Shown here piece after piece: positions 42,374 to 51,150 of a stretch of 64,000 bases of DNA. The stretch lies in the NCBI GenBank assembly GCA_002390845.1, contig DGQT01000097.1, positions 43,499 to 107,498 on the forward strand. The letters are read 5' to 3'. The first letter of the stretch is position 1; every line of letters starts with the position of its first letter. The stretch is from Chitinophagaceae bacterium UBA4407 (GTDB lineage Bacteria > Bacteroidota > Bacteroidia > Chitinophagales > Chitinophagaceae). Below the pieces are notes generated by a model. The model saw nothing but the letters and a program-made list of their open reading frames with translations, was not told where the DNA came from and ran no database searches. The translations under genes were made by a program, and so were the position numbers.

Positions 42374-43405
42374 TCAATCGTACTCCAGCTTTGCAATTTT
42401 CCCGTTTGCCCCGGCTAAAAAAATTGCTATACCATTCTTTGCTTTCTGGCAAACATGAAAACTTTTAGTAGAAATCAATTGCCAGTTCACTCCACCATCT
42501 GTTGAAAGATCAACACCGCTTGTGCCGCAGGTAATAAGTTTGTTTTTGGTAAGGTATTCAACGCAGCTGCGGTAGCCGTGGGGTGGGGTTTGAGGCTTAG
42601 AATAAAAAATCCCGGCATTAAATTTAAGTAAAACACAATTTGCACTTGAAGTCGTATCATTTTTAAAATCACCTCCAACAATAATTCCAGTAGAATCAAC
42701 CATATTTATTGCAATAGAATTTGCGCCGGTAGATTCCGTTCCTTGAATTAAATCAAGTGACTTTTTTTGATCAGGGTATAAAAAAAGATTTGATGATTTC
42801 CCTCCTGTTACAAAAAGAAAATCTGCGATTCTATCTTCTTTATTCCACACGATTTTAATATTTGTTCCGCTTGAAGCAAAGAGTGCTTCTCCATCTTTGA
42901 CTTTTACTTTTGAATCGACTTTTTTCCAGTGTTCGCCTGCGTCTTCCGTCACTGCAAGAAATATTTTATTATCGATTGGGTCGCCAATCACTACACCGAA
43001 TTTATTTTGAATAAAATCCATTGCATCTAAGAACATACCTTTTGTGGTATCTTCAAAAACTTTATACCAGCTTTTACCAGCGTCTTTTGTTTTTAAGATT
43101 ACTGCCGGTTCTGCAACCGCCATAATAATGGCTGTGTTTGCATCGAATGCTTCAATATCACGGAAGTCCCTTTTCTCATAACCAGTTACAGTTTGCCATT
43201 CAAAAGTTTTGCCACCATCTAGCGATCTTGCAACTGAACCTGAACTTCCGCTTGCCCAGATAATATTGTCGTCAACAACGCTTAACCCACGGATGGATGT
43301 TTTTCTGCCAGAATCTAAAATATTGATGGTTGGCTTTTGTGCAGCAGCATGTAATGCAAAAGCCATACAAGGAATGATAAGAAAGCTTTTTATGCGGATG
43401 TTCAT
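42374..43405 (-). CDS. YCF48/sortilin-like beta-propeller protein
   Basis: An exported propeller protein of 343 aa. Signal peptide (MNIRIKSFLIIPCMAFALHA). It carries BNR/YCF48-type blades: SLDGGKTFEWQTV, TKDAGKSWYKVFED, TEDAGEHWKKVDS, STDGGVNWQLIS, each the Asp-box turn SxDxGxxW. The plant and cyanobacterial namesake assists photosystem II assembly, but in non-photosynthetic Bacteroidota the role is unknown; secreted glycosidase-like binding is one option. ATG 43405 fits the signal peptide better than 43423. It is enclosed by the L arm at 41940 and the R arm at 43549. Confidence 0.88.
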   Translation of the reverse strand: MNIRIKSFLIIPCMAFALHAAAQKPTINILDSGRKTSIRGLSVVDDNIIWASGSSGSVARSLDGGKTFEWQTVTGYEKRDFRDIEAFDANTAIIMAVAEPAVILKTKDAGKSWYKVFEDTTKGMFLDAMDFIQNKFGVVIGDPIDNKIFLAVTEDAGEHWKKVDSKVKVKDGEALFASSGTNIKIVWNKEDRIADFLFVTGGKSSNLFLYPDQKKSLDLIQGTESTGANSIAINMVDSTGIIVGGDFKNDTTSSANCVLLKFNAGIFYSKPQTPPHGYRSCVEYLTKNKLITCGTSGVDLSTDGGVNWQLISTKSFHVCQKAKNGIAIFLAGANGKIAKLEYD

Positions 43406-43548
43406 TGCAGTTGAAATTTTCAATGCGAAAAGTAGGAATTATTCTTTGAACTGTTTTAATGTTTGTGCAATGAAGCATACGGGTTGCAAACTGCGCAAGA
43501 CCTGTAAAGCTAAAGCGGGGTTGCATCAGTGTTCAATAGAATTGTTGC

Positions 43549-43604
43549 TGTACAAGTGTGCGACGCAAGAAAAGCTCAATAGCAATACTGGCTTCTGGTT
43601 AATA
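43549..43604 (-). repeat. intergenic repeat, R arm
   Basis: GTACAAGTGTGCGACGCAAG, AAAAGCTCAATAGCAATACT, then a changed outer end GGCTTCTGGTTAATAAA. Confidence 0.8.
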
Positions 43605-43626
43605 AATATTTATTATAAAAAGTGTA

Positions 43627-44688
43627 TTAACCTTCAGCAGTTTTTTTTAAATGTGCCGTATCTGCTTTCAGCATTTTCATACCTTCTTTAAAACTCATGT
43701 AAGGAATTTTGTTAAGCTTATGATTGATTGCACTGATGCGTTGCAATAAATTCCAATGACGTATAATTTCTTTCCATGCAAAAAAGATGGAATGTTTTGG
43801 ATCGTATATATGCGTAGGTTCGCTGCCCGAGCCGTTGAGTTCTATGATGGAAAAATTTTTGCCCTGTTTTAGTTCTTGCCAGTTATTAAATTTTATATCC
43901 ATTCTGCCAAAATAAAAGCCAGGGATTTGCTTGCAAACAGCATCGATCGTTTGCGTTAATGCTTCATCAATTTCATTACTTGCATCAATGAACTTAGAGC
44001 CCCGTGCATGGTTGCCATAAGGAACAAGTAATTCTTTGCAACCGGGCTGTAATACTTGCTGCATGCGGGTTCCATAAACTTTTTTCAGCTCGGGTATTTG
44101 TAAAACAAAGCGCTTTTCCCTGCTTAGTAATTCAAGGATTGTATGCTTACCATCACCCGTTACCGTTAAAAATTCTTTTGCAACAATGCCTGAAATGTGA
44201 CCGTTTTTTTCGTTGGGAAAACGGTAATAAAAAATACCAACTTCCTGTTCCCACTGCACCATTTGCTGAAGCAGAAAATGCTCTTTTACAGTTTTTATAT
44301 AGGCATTTAAATCTGATTCATTTTTTATTTTACTCACCATGCGGCCACGGCCACCAATGTCGGGTTTGGCAATAAACGGATATTGCAATCTTGCTGCTTG
44401 CATCATTTGTAAAGCCAGGGTTAAAGGCGCACCCATTTTAAGGAAGACTGTTTTGGGATAATATTCATTTGGGATGAGGTTGTAAATTTCGTTTTTTGAT
44501 TCCATTAAAAAACCGCCATTGGTAATGGTAGGATTTGCTGCATTAACAAAAAAGAACGAACGGGTTTTTATACCCAGCCATACCCAGTACAAATAAACAG
44601 GGCCGTACACTGCTGTGAACGGCCAGTATTCCCAATGTGTGAGCTTTATAATAAAAGGATGGTATGCTAATCGCTTAATAAAATTCAA
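43627..44688 (-). CDS. ATP-grasp domain protein
   Basis: A 353-aa protein with an N-terminal hydrophobic stretch (about 20-50: WEYWPFTAVYGPVYLYWVWL) and an ATP-grasp fold behind it: FIAKPDIGGRGRMVSKIKN (ATP-binding loop), LLQQMVQWEQEVGIFYYRF, then the metal-binding end FGRMDIKFNN and FSIIELNGSGSEPTH. This family is often labelled D-alanine-D-alanine ligase in Bacteroidota, but the true Ddl N-terminal domain is missing and the substrate is unknown. The start is TTG 44688, supported by a promoter just upstream. It is the last gene on the strand of the polyketide block, separated from it by an L arm, so membership in that pathway is uncertain. Confidence 0.85.
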   Translation of the reverse strand: MNFIKRLAYHPFIIKLTHWEYWPFTAVYGPVYLYWVWLGIKTRSFFFVNAANPTITNGGFLMESKNEIYNLIPNEYYPKTVFLKMGAPLTLALQMMQAARLQYPFIAKPDIGGRGRMVSKIKNESDLNAYIKTVKEHFLLQQMVQWEQEVGIFYYRFPNEKNGHISGIVAKEFLTVTGDGKHTILELLSREKRFVLQIPELKKVYGTRMQQVLQPGCKELLVPYGNHARGSKFIDASNEIDEALTQTIDAVCKQIPGFYFGRMDIKFNNWQELKQGKNFSIIELNGSGSEPTHIYDPKHSIFFAWKEIIRHWNLLQRISAINHKLNKIPYMSFKEGMKMLKADTAHLKKTAEG

Positions 44689-44707
44689 AATATAAAAATT
44701 AAAGTGG

Positions 44708-44736
44708 CAAAAATATAGAACGGGAATTTAACACAA
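44708..44736 (-). promoter_or_regulatory. promoter of the ATP-grasp gene
   Basis: On the minus strand TTG (44736-44734), 18 nt, then TATTTTTG (44715-44708), a fair Bacteroidota promoter. It implies that this gene can be transcribed independently of the polyketide block upstream. Confidence 0.5.
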
Positions 44737-44800
44737 CGGGTATTAATCATATTGTTTTGCGCAATTGTATAGTTTAAGACAATATTGCTTTTAATAAAAC

Positions 44801-44864
44801 AATTTTGTTACCGGCAGACGAACATGATTGAGCTTTACTTGCGTCGCACACTTGTACTTTCTGA
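44801..44864 (+). repeat. intergenic repeat, L arm
   Basis: AATTTTGTTACCGGCAGACG, ATGATTGAGCTTTAC, TTGCGTCGCACACTTGTAC and TTTCTGAATTC. It stands between the ATP-grasp and FAD oxidoreductase genes. Confidence 0.8.
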
Positions 44865-44922
44865 ATTCAATTCAGCTGTGGGCTGCGAAACGGAAGCGCT
44901 GTTTTTTTGTTGCAATCCATAT

Positions 44923-46065
44923 TTAAAAAGGTTTGCCATGTGTAGCGCTGATAATTTTTTTTGCAAGCCAGGGCAATTTATTCATAGCGGCAAGGAATAA
45001 AGATGTACTGGCGTTATTACCAAATATTCTTTGTACAGAACGCCCTATAAGTAAACGCATACTGAATTGCTGCTGCCACTGAGCGGTGTAGTTATTTTCC
45101 ATTTGAGTGCGGCTTATTTTATTTTGCATAAATGCATTTATATTTTCGTAAGCAAGCTTGCCGGCATGCATTGCCATACTCATACCGTTACCGCATAAAG
45201 GTGTAATTAAACCTGCTGCATCGCCAATCATCAATATGTTATTCTCTACCTGTTGTTTTTTTGCAAAACTAACCTGCGAGATTACCAGCGGTTCTTTATA
45301 AAGGAATGTGGCATTGCTAAAAATATCTTTTAGTTTTGGGTTTTGCCATAATACATTTTTTTCCATTTCTGCAATCGAATTACTACTTGCTTTAAGATTG
45401 CCTGCAGTAGTTAAATAACAAAGACAGCATTTGTTTTCTTCAATATTAGAAATGCCGCAATAGCCATCTTTAAAATTGTGCAATGCAATATTTTCCTTTG
45501 CAAAAGGATAATCAATATGATATTTTACACCAATATAATTGTTGAGCTTATCGGGTTTTTGAGTAATAAAACTACGGTTCCATTTCACATCGATATTACT
45601 TCGTTTACCAAAAGAACCTGCCGCAATGATACTTGTAAAATTTCCTTTGTTGGTTTGGATGCTGAAAACATTATTATTAAAAACAACCTCATTTACTTTT
45701 GTTCCGGTAAACACTTCAACACCTTTTGATACTGCAATTTGATATAGCTTGTTATCGAGTGTATAACGACTGATGCCGAAGCCACCCAATGGAAGATCGA
45801 ATTGATAAAGCGTTCCTTTTACATCGGTTAACTGTAATTTTTTTATTACCGGCGCATCAAACTCTTTTAACGATATGCCCAGCCGTTCCAAAAAAGGCAG
45901 GCTTTCAAGGCTGATATATTCGCCACAAACTTTATGAAACGGATATTGTTCTTTTTCAAAAAGAATTGTTTTATAACCCTTTTCTGCACATTGTATTGAT
46001 AGTGTTAAACCGGCAATCCCGCCACCAATAATAGCTACATCGTATAATTTATTGTTCTGATGCAT
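44923..46065 (-). CDS. FAD-dependent oxidoreductase (geranylgeranyl reductase-like)
   Basis: A 380-aa flavoprotein with an N-terminal dinucleotide-binding motif (DVAIIGGGIAGLTL, about 9-22), an Arg/Glu end of the Rossmann unit (ILFEKEQYPFHKVCGEYIS), and the second FAD motif ILMIGDAAGLITPLCGNGMS (about 275-295), the signature of the geranylgeranyl reductase/halogenase group. It would reduce or hydroxylate a polyketide or prenyl chain. It lies downstream of the UbiA, type III PKS and methyltransferase genes on the same strand, but a 109-bp spacer with an R arm precedes it, so the four genes are probably one unit interrupted by a repeat. Confidence 0.9.
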   Translation of the reverse strand: MHQNNKLYDVAIIGGGIAGLTLSIQCAEKGYKTILFEKEQYPFHKVCGEYISLESLPFLERLGISLKEFDAPVIKKLQLTDVKGTLYQFDLPLGGFGISRYTLDNKLYQIAVSKGVEVFTGTKVNEVVFNNNVFSIQTNKGNFTSIIAAGSFGKRSNIDVKWNRSFITQKPDKLNNYIGVKYHIDYPFAKENIALHNFKDGYCGISNIEENKCCLCYLTTAGNLKASSNSIAEMEKNVLWQNPKLKDIFSNATFLYKEPLVISQVSFAKKQQVENNILMIGDAAGLITPLCGNGMSMAMHAGKLAYENINAFMQNKISRTQMENNYTAQWQQQFSMRLLIGRSVQRIFGNNASTSLFLAAMNKLPWLAKKIISATHGKPF

Positions 46066-46110
46066 GCTGATTATTTGATGGTGGTTTTATTATTGTGGAA
46101 TAAAGTTATG

Positions 46111-46169
46111 CTGTACAAGAGTGCGACGCAAGAAAGCCTATAGTTGTAATTCAGCCTGGTTCAAAAAAA
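46111..46169 (-). repeat. intergenic repeat, R arm inside the polyketide block
   Basis: CTGTACAAGAGTGCGACGCA, AGAAAGCCTATAGTTG, TTCAGCCTGGTTCAAAAAAA. It sits in the only real gap of an otherwise overlapping gene block. Confidence 0.85.
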
Positions 46170-46174
46170 GTATT

Positions 46175-46876
46175 TCACGACTTTAGTTTTTTATAAATTA
46201 TTAGATGTCTGAAAGCCCATTTCCATTTAACAGAATAATTTTGAATTCCTGCAAGTGCAAATATGTTTTGCCATTCATTTTTATGAAACCCCCTTGCCAC
46301 ACTTAATGGGGCATCGTTCTTAACGAGATATGAATTTGAGAAAATTTTAGTGAGTATACTGATGGAATAATAAGCAATGGTATTGCGCTGCAGATCGTTG
46401 ATGAAAAAACCAATGGTGCAATTTTCTTTCATCCATTGCAATTGAAATGTTAACTCTTGTTCGGAAAAATGATGACAAAAAAGGCTAGAAAAAATGATTG
46501 ATGGTTTCTGCTGAAATGTTACTTTTTTATAATCACTTGCTATCCATTGTGTGCAGTTTTTTAGAAAACTATTTTGCCGCGAAAAGCTGATACATTCTTC
46601 TTTTATATCTATACCGGTGCAATGAATTTTTATTTTTTTTTTGTTGCACCAGTGTACAATTGCAGCAAGGTTATCGCCACCACCGCAACCAATTTCGCAA
46701 ACAGTAATTTCTTTTGAATCCTGAATTAATTGCTCCAAACCTTTTATCGTGATTTGGTGACCACCCAACCAGGTATTAATAAAGTCAAGTTCCTGCATAT
46801 TTCTTTTGATATCTTCAAAAGGAATTGCATCGCTATCTAATAATTCTTTTGTGTATGATCTTTGTTTCAGGTTCAT
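46175..46876 (-). CDS. SAM-dependent methyltransferase
   Basis: A 233-aa class I methyltransferase. Motif I is ITVCEIGCGGGDNLAAIVHW (about 77-96), followed by the acidic end IHCTGIDIKEEC and motif III-like PSIIFSSLFCHHFSEQEL. The fold continues with an insertion typical of small-molecule O- or C-methyltransferases, and the sequence IGFFINDLQRNTIAYYS fits the polyketide/quinone-methylating group. It overlaps the end of the type III PKS gene by 4 bp (ATGA type), which implies translational coupling, so its substrate is probably the PKS product. Confidence 0.9.
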   Translation of the reverse strand: MNLKQRSYTKELLDSDAIPFEDIKRNMQELDFINTWLGGHQITIKGLEQLIQDSKEITVCEIGCGGGDNLAAIVHWCNKKKIKIHCTGIDIKEECISFSRQNSFLKNCTQWIASDYKKVTFQQKPSIIFSSLFCHHFSEQELTFQLQWMKENCTIGFFINDLQRNTIAYYSISILTKIFSNSYLVKNDAPLSVARGFHKNEWQNIFALAGIQNYSVKWKWAFRHLIIYKKLKS

Positions 46877-47955
46877 TTTTTTGAAGCAAAAAATGTTTCC
46901 ATGGTAAGTCCGGGACCGAATGCCACTCCAAAAATATTCGCACCGCTTTGTATTTTCTGCATCATCTCTTTAAGAACAAACAGAATGGTTGGCGAGGACA
47001 TATTGCCATAGTTTGCCAATACAGTTTTTGAAAAGCAAAGGTCATCATTTTCTAGTGCCAGTTTTTGTGCAATTACCTGCAATATTTTTTTCCCTCCGGG
47101 GTGAATGCACCAATGCGTAACATCATTTTTATTTGCCTGGTAATGATTAAGAGCGGCTGCCACGAGTGCATCTATATCTTCTTCAATAAGTTGCGGTATA
47201 TAACCACTTAGCTTCATCAGAAAGCCTTTACTGCTAAGTTCCCAGCTCATATCATTTTTACCGCGAAAAGCAACCTGGGAATAGAAACCTTTTAACGAAA
47301 TTGCCTGCGGTGTTGTAATGAAATTTGAAACTAAAACGGCAGCACTGCCATCTGCAAATAATAAACTGCTTGCCGCATTATCCGGTGTATATTCTTTCTG
47401 AAAATGCAACGTGCATAATTCTGTATCGGCAATAACAACATTTGAATCTGGAGTTGTATCGCAGATCATTTTTGCAAGCTTTAATGCATGAATGGCTGCA
47501 TAACACCCCATAAAATTTACTGATGTGCGAAAAAGATTTGGTGCAAGATTTAAAGCTTCTGCTATCTGCAAATCAAGGCCCGGAGCACTCATGCCTGTAC
47601 AGCTAACTGTAATAAGGTGTGTTATCTGATTGGCTTTTATTACGCCTTCAATGCAGTTATTGATCGCATTTAAAGATAAAGGCAAGGCTTCTTTGTCGAA
47701 TATTTTCATCCGCTCATCAAGCGATGGAAAAGGTGACTTATTATTTACCGGAATAAAATCCCAATCCTGTTGTTGTAAGCTATAATCATCAATTACAGAA
47801 TATCTTGTTTCTATGCCACTATGGTTATACAAAAAAGAAAGTTTACGTTTTTCTGTTGCATCAAGGTTATAAATTTTCGACATCAATTGAACAATGTCCT
47901 GCTGCCTGTGGCAATAATTTGGTAAAGCAGTTCCTATCGAAATAATTTCAGCCAA
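46873..47955 (-). CDS. type III polyketide synthase
   Basis: A 360-aa homodimeric chalcone/stilbene-synthase-like enzyme that extends an acyl-CoA starter with malonyl-CoA and cyclises the chain. The catalytic triad is complete: C151 in NFMGCYAAIHAL, H285 in WCIHPGGKK and N318 in LANYGNMSSP. TVSCTGMSAPGLDLQ and the final GVAFGPGLTMETF (the GFGPG loop region) are typical. The nearest known types are the alkylresorcinol/alkylpyrone synthases, but the product is not predictable. It overlaps UbiA by 8 bp and the methyltransferase by 4 bp. Confidence 0.95.
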   Translation of the reverse strand: MAEIISIGTALPNYCHRQQDIVQLMSKIYNLDATEKRKLSFLYNHSGIETRYSVIDDYSLQQQDWDFIPVNNKSPFPSLDERMKIFDKEALPLSLNAINNCIEGVIKANQITHLITVSCTGMSAPGLDLQIAEALNLAPNLFRTSVNFMGCYAAIHALKLAKMICDTTPDSNVVIADTELCTLHFQKEYTPDNAASSLLFADGSAAVLVSNFITTPQAISLKGFYSQVAFRGKNDMSWELSSKGFLMKLSGYIPQLIEEDIDALVAAALNHYQANKNDVTHWCIHPGGKKILQVIAQKLALENDDLCFSKTVLANYGNMSSPTILFVLKEMMQKIQSGANIFGVAFGPGLTMETFFASKK

Positions 47956-48844
47956 TTTTTTGAATTATTATTAAAGTGATAAATGCAAGGTTGGTGCAGG
48001 TACCAGCCAGTACGTTCATACGCATCGTGTTTTTATAGTCTGCATAATTTTCATTCTTCCATACCTGTAACATCCATCGTATGAAATAAACGACAACCGG
48101 CACAAAGAAGATTTGAAGTACAAAAAAAGAACCAAGTTTATTTTCTTGCTGATAATAGAGAAACAGTAGTGAAAATGCAATCGCATACATAATAGCACAG
48201 AATATAAAAGTTCCTCTTTTACCTAAAAGCATACTTATTGTTTTTACATTATCTTTTGCATCGGATCTGTGCTGGTAAATTTGTGTAATGGGATAAAACC
48301 CACCAATTAAAAAAGCCGAAGCTGTTAATCCCTGTAATGGAATAGGATGATTTCCATTTAGTTCTGCAGCAAAATATACCATTGCAAAAATCAATGCGCC
48401 CTGGTTAATAATCACAGTGATATAGCCAATTACAGGAAAGCGTTTTAAACGAATACCCCTGTAACTGTACATTCTTGAAAAGAAAATGTATAGTATAAAT
48501 CCTAAAGAAAATTGCCATGAAATAAAAAGACTGAGCAGTGTACCTGCAATATCCAAAACAATAGTTGTGTAAAATAATTCCCGTGTAGGCTGCATGGGAT
48601 TTTCAATGCCCCCAATACTATCCGTATCTCTATCCATGTAGCTGTTATAACCATTGCTTGACGGATACAGCAAAACATGTATCAGCAAAAATGCAAGTAC
48701 TGTGTGCTGCCAGTTGATAATAGTTACAAAGCTTAATGCAAACCAAAACACCGGCATCAGAAAATAAGAAAACGGAAAACGCAAAAGCTGTATGGTAGAC
48801 CGGTGCAACAAATATTTGGTTTTTGAAAAATGATAAAAATCCAA
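47948..48844 (-). CDS. UbiA-family prenyltransferase
   Basis: A 298-aa membrane enzyme with about eight helices. The two Asp-rich prenyl-diphosphate/Mg motifs are present: NSYMDRDTD (N67, D71, D75) and HRSDAKDNVKT (about 190-200). It would transfer a prenyl (or other) chain to an aromatic acceptor, most simply the product of the polyketide synthase encoded next. The start codon is TTG (48844); no ATG is available before the first helix. It is the first gene of the block UbiA, PKS, methyltransferase, FAD oxidoreductase. Confidence 0.9.
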   Translation of the reverse strand: MDFYHFSKTKYLLHRSTIQLLRFPFSYFLMPVFWFALSFVTIINWQHTVLAFLLIHVLLYPSSNGYNSYMDRDTDSIGGIENPMQPTRELFYTTIVLDIAGTLLSLFISWQFSLGFILYIFFSRMYSYRGIRLKRFPVIGYITVIINQGALIFAMVYFAAELNGNHPIPLQGLTASAFLIGGFYPITQIYQHRSDAKDNVKTISMLLGKRGTFIFCAIMYAIAFSLLFLYYQQENKLGSFFVLQIFFVPVVVYFIRWMLQVWKNENYADYKNTMRMNVLAGTCTNLAFITLIIIQKIG

Positions 48845-48898
48845 ACTGCATTTAATCTTCTAAATGTAATTCAATAATGATTAAGTCTGGTCAAATGT

Positions 48899-48938
48899 AA
48901 AAGGAGTGTTACCTGAAAAGTACACTCCTTTGTATTTT
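48899..48938. terminator. hairpin between UbiA and msrA, probable terminator
   Basis: Stem AAAGGAGTGT / ACACTCCTTT with a 12-nt loop, followed on the right by TGTATTTTTG and on the left by A-poor sequence. It probably acts for msrA on the minus strand, although the U-tract on that side (TTTTACATTT) is imperfect. Confidence 0.6.
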
Positions 48939-48949
48939 TGTTTAATTAC

Positions 48950-49018
48950 TTTTTTAAACTCAGCTTTTGATATACTGCTCATCGTTCCTTGTGTCACTCA
49001 CTTGTACATTCTGAACTT
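48950..49018 (+). repeat. intergenic repeat, L arm (GTGTCACTC subtype)
   Basis: CTTTTTTAAACTCAGCTTTT, GATATACTGCTCATCG, TTCCTTGTGTCACTCACTTG, TACATTCTGAAC. The partner R arm is at 49831 after msrA. Confidence 0.75.
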
Positions 49019-49054
49019 GTATCAGCAGAAAGACAAACATGATGTTGCAAGAAA

Positions 49055-49738
49055 TTAGTTGGCTTTTGCAGTTTTTAATTTGTCTTTAAAAACTTTTTCA
49101 AATTTTTCCACTTTAGGAACAATTACAAACCTGCAATACATTTGATTGGGATTATTGTTATAATAATCCTGGTGATAGCCTTCAGCCGAAAAGAAATTTT
49201 TGAATTGTTCAATTACAGTTACTATGGGGCTGTTAAATGCGCCGCTTGTATTCAAGGCTGCTTTGTAATGTTCCGCCTTTTCTTTTTGTTCTTCACTGTG
49301 ATAAAACACGGCGCTTCTGTATTGCGTGCCTACATCATTACCCTGCCTGTTTAATGTTGTTGGGTCGTGTGTTTTCCAGAAAACTTCCAGCAATTCATCG
49401 AATGTAACTACAGACGGATCGTATATAATCTGGCAACATTCCGCATGGCCTGTGCTACCCGTACAAACCTCTTCATAAGTTGGGTTTGGCACATTGCCAC
49501 CACTATAACCGCTTATTACTTTTGCAACACCTTTTAATCGTTGAAAAATAGCTTCTGTACACCAAAAGCAACCTGTAGCAAAAGTAGCTGTATCGTATGT
49601 TACATTCTTTACAATTGTTTCGTCTGAGATATCCGTTGTTTGACTTTTATGTTCTGCACAGGATGTAAAAGTCAAAATGCTTACAAAAGCACCTCCCAAC
49701 CAATTAATCATATTCTTAATTTTTATTTCCTGCTTCAT
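49055..49738 (-). CDS. msrA: peptide-methionine (S)-S-oxide reductase
   Basis: MsrA, 227 aa, repairs oxidised methionine in proteins using thioredoxin. The catalytic motif is TGCFWCTE (C57), and the fold continues with GVAKVISGYSGGNVPNPTYE, EVCTGSTGHAECCQIIYDPS, TLNRQGNDVGTQYRSAVFYH. The N-terminus carries a lipoprotein-like signal (ILTFTSC, C27), so the enzyme is exported and probably lipid-anchored, protecting envelope proteins; trxA itself is cytoplasmic, so a periplasmic reductant is needed. MINWLGG at 49711 may be the real start. It is enclosed by an L and an R arm. Confidence 0.94.
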   Translation of the reverse strand: MKQEIKIKNMINWLGGAFVSILTFTSCAEHKSQTTDISDETIVKNVTYDTATFATGCFWCTEAIFQRLKGVAKVISGYSGGNVPNPTYEEVCTGSTGHAECCQIIYDPSVVTFDELLEVFWKTHDPTTLNRQGNDVGTQYRSAVFYHSEEQKEKAEHYKAALNTSGAFNSPIVTVIEQFKNFFSAEGYHQDYYNNNPNQMYCRFVIVPKVEKFEKVFKDKLKTAKAN

Positions 49739-49830
49739 TTACGCAAATATGTATTGTTTGTTTGCGTGTACAAGTTAATTAACATTTTAGAAAAGCTAAA
49801 GCATTCTCACTGCTGATTAAAGATATAAAT

Positions 49831-49888
49831 GGTGCAGAGTGCGACGCAACTAAAGCTTAATATACATCTCTCCGCCGGGTACATAAAC
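49831..49888 (-). repeat. intergenic repeat, R arm
   Basis: GGTGCAGAGTGCGACGCAAC, TAAAGCTTAATATACATC, CCGCCGGGTACATAAAC. The gene-free stretch 49739-50055 holds this arm and the terminator at 50004-50040. Confidence 0.75.
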
Positions 49889-50003
49889 TTGTATTTTTCT
49901 TTCTTATTCCAATTGTTTTAAAAACGGCTGATTGCTTATGGCCTTACAGAATTTTGCAGCAGAACCGTTAAAGAATACTAAATTAATGGTTTGACTTATG
50001 CTA

Positions 50004-50040
50004 ATAAAAAAAGGGTAACTGCAAACAATTACCCTTTTAT
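50004..50040 (-). terminator. intrinsic terminator of the 292-aa lipoprotein gene
   Basis: Stem AAAGGGTAA / TTACCCTTT around a 10-nt loop, flanked on the left by a run of A's (U-tract for the minus strand), 15 bp past the stop codon. Confidence 0.85.
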
Positions 50041-50055
50041 AAAAAAAGAAATTAA

Positions 50056-50934
50056 TTAAAATTCAAGTGGCAAAGTAACAGTTGTGGTTACACCATTTAT
50101 TGTTAGTTGAGCCTGATCATCGCATTGTAGCGTTTTAGTACCGTAATTAACTATCCAGGGATCCTGATTGGTAAAAGTTACATTGATTACTCCTTTCACT
50201 ATAAAATCGCAAAAATAATAAACCAGGGGATTTGCAGGGTCTATGTCTGCTGTCCATTGGTAGGCAACACCGCCCTTCATTTCATCTCCGGTTATTTGAC
50301 CTTCAACTTTGAAATATCCGTAAGGGAAACCAGGATAAACAGCCGAAGTGTCTTTCTTAATAATTCTTCTTTCACCACCATAGATAATATAGTCACCGTT
50401 TGGTTGAATTACTTTCCTGTTTTTTTGAGTAATGCGGTAAACGGGTTTTGGCTTTGGTGTTCCGGTTTCTTCGTTATGAGCAATCTTTAAAGTGCCTTCA
50501 ATTTTTGCGCCGTTTAAATAATAATTGTCGTAGGTGGTTATAGCATTACTACCAACCAAAGACATATCTCCTGTATATATTGTTGTAATTTTACCGCTTC
50601 TTGTTAAACCACCGGTACTCGTACAACCCGTTCCATAATCGATAGTAACAGAATGTGGAAAAACATCAGCAGAAGGGAAATAAGTTACAATAGGAGGGCA
50701 ACTGCCGGCATCAACCTTTGCTGCAGATTCAGGTTCCATAACCATTTGAAATACCTGTGCATCAGCAGTATTGATCAAACTTTGTGAGGCTGCAAAACTT
50801 GTAAGGTTTTGCGTACTGGTTGAGGATGCGTTTTGGGCGGGCTTAGAGCCTGCATTTTTTTGACAGGAAACGAAAACCATTCCTGCAATTAATATTGCAG
50901 GGGCAACTCCTGTAATAACTGACTTCATTTTCAT
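50056..50934 (-). CDS. lipoprotein of unknown function
   Basis: A 292-aa lipoprotein with lipobox VFVSC (lipidated Cys24), a low-complexity linker (KNAGSKPAQNASSTSTQN), and a beta-rich body (about 70-292). Recognisable pieces are SCPPIVTYFPSADVFPHSVT, IDYGTGCTSTGGLTRSGKIT, TTYDNYYLNGAKIEGTLKI. This arrangement is frequent in Bacteroidota outer-membrane lipoproteins and I know of no biochemical role. It is monocistronic with its own terminator. Confidence 0.85.
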   Translation of the reverse strand: MKMKSVITGVAPAILIAGMVFVSCQKNAGSKPAQNASSTSTQNLTSFAASQSLINTADAQVFQMVMEPESAAKVDAGSCPPIVTYFPSADVFPHSVTIDYGTGCTSTGGLTRSGKITTIYTGDMSLVGSNAITTYDNYYLNGAKIEGTLKIAHNEETGTPKPKPVYRITQKNRKVIQPNGDYIIYGGERRIIKKDTSAVYPGFPYGYFKVEGQITGDEMKGGVAYQWTADIDPANPLVYYFCDFIVKGVINVTFTNQDPWIVNYGTKTLQCDDQAQLTINGVTTTVTLPLEF

Positions 50935-51150
50935 AGATCAAAAATTTAAAAGTTAATGTGGTGACAGGTATTGCAATATTCTTATTTTGAGCTTAATACC
51001 TGCAACAAATATAATATTTGCCTTTGACATAGGTGAAATATTTTTCTGTGCACCACCAATATTTAATGAACAAGTATAGCGATTTTATAACAGGAATTTA
51101 GTTGTAAAATCAAATACAAAATACCAATTTCGAACATTAAGTACGAATTC

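Noticed and set aside
43627..44688. D-alanine-D-alanine ligase
   Set aside because: The ATP-grasp core is present, but the N-terminal domain is different and there is a hydrophobic segment instead, so the name would be misleading.
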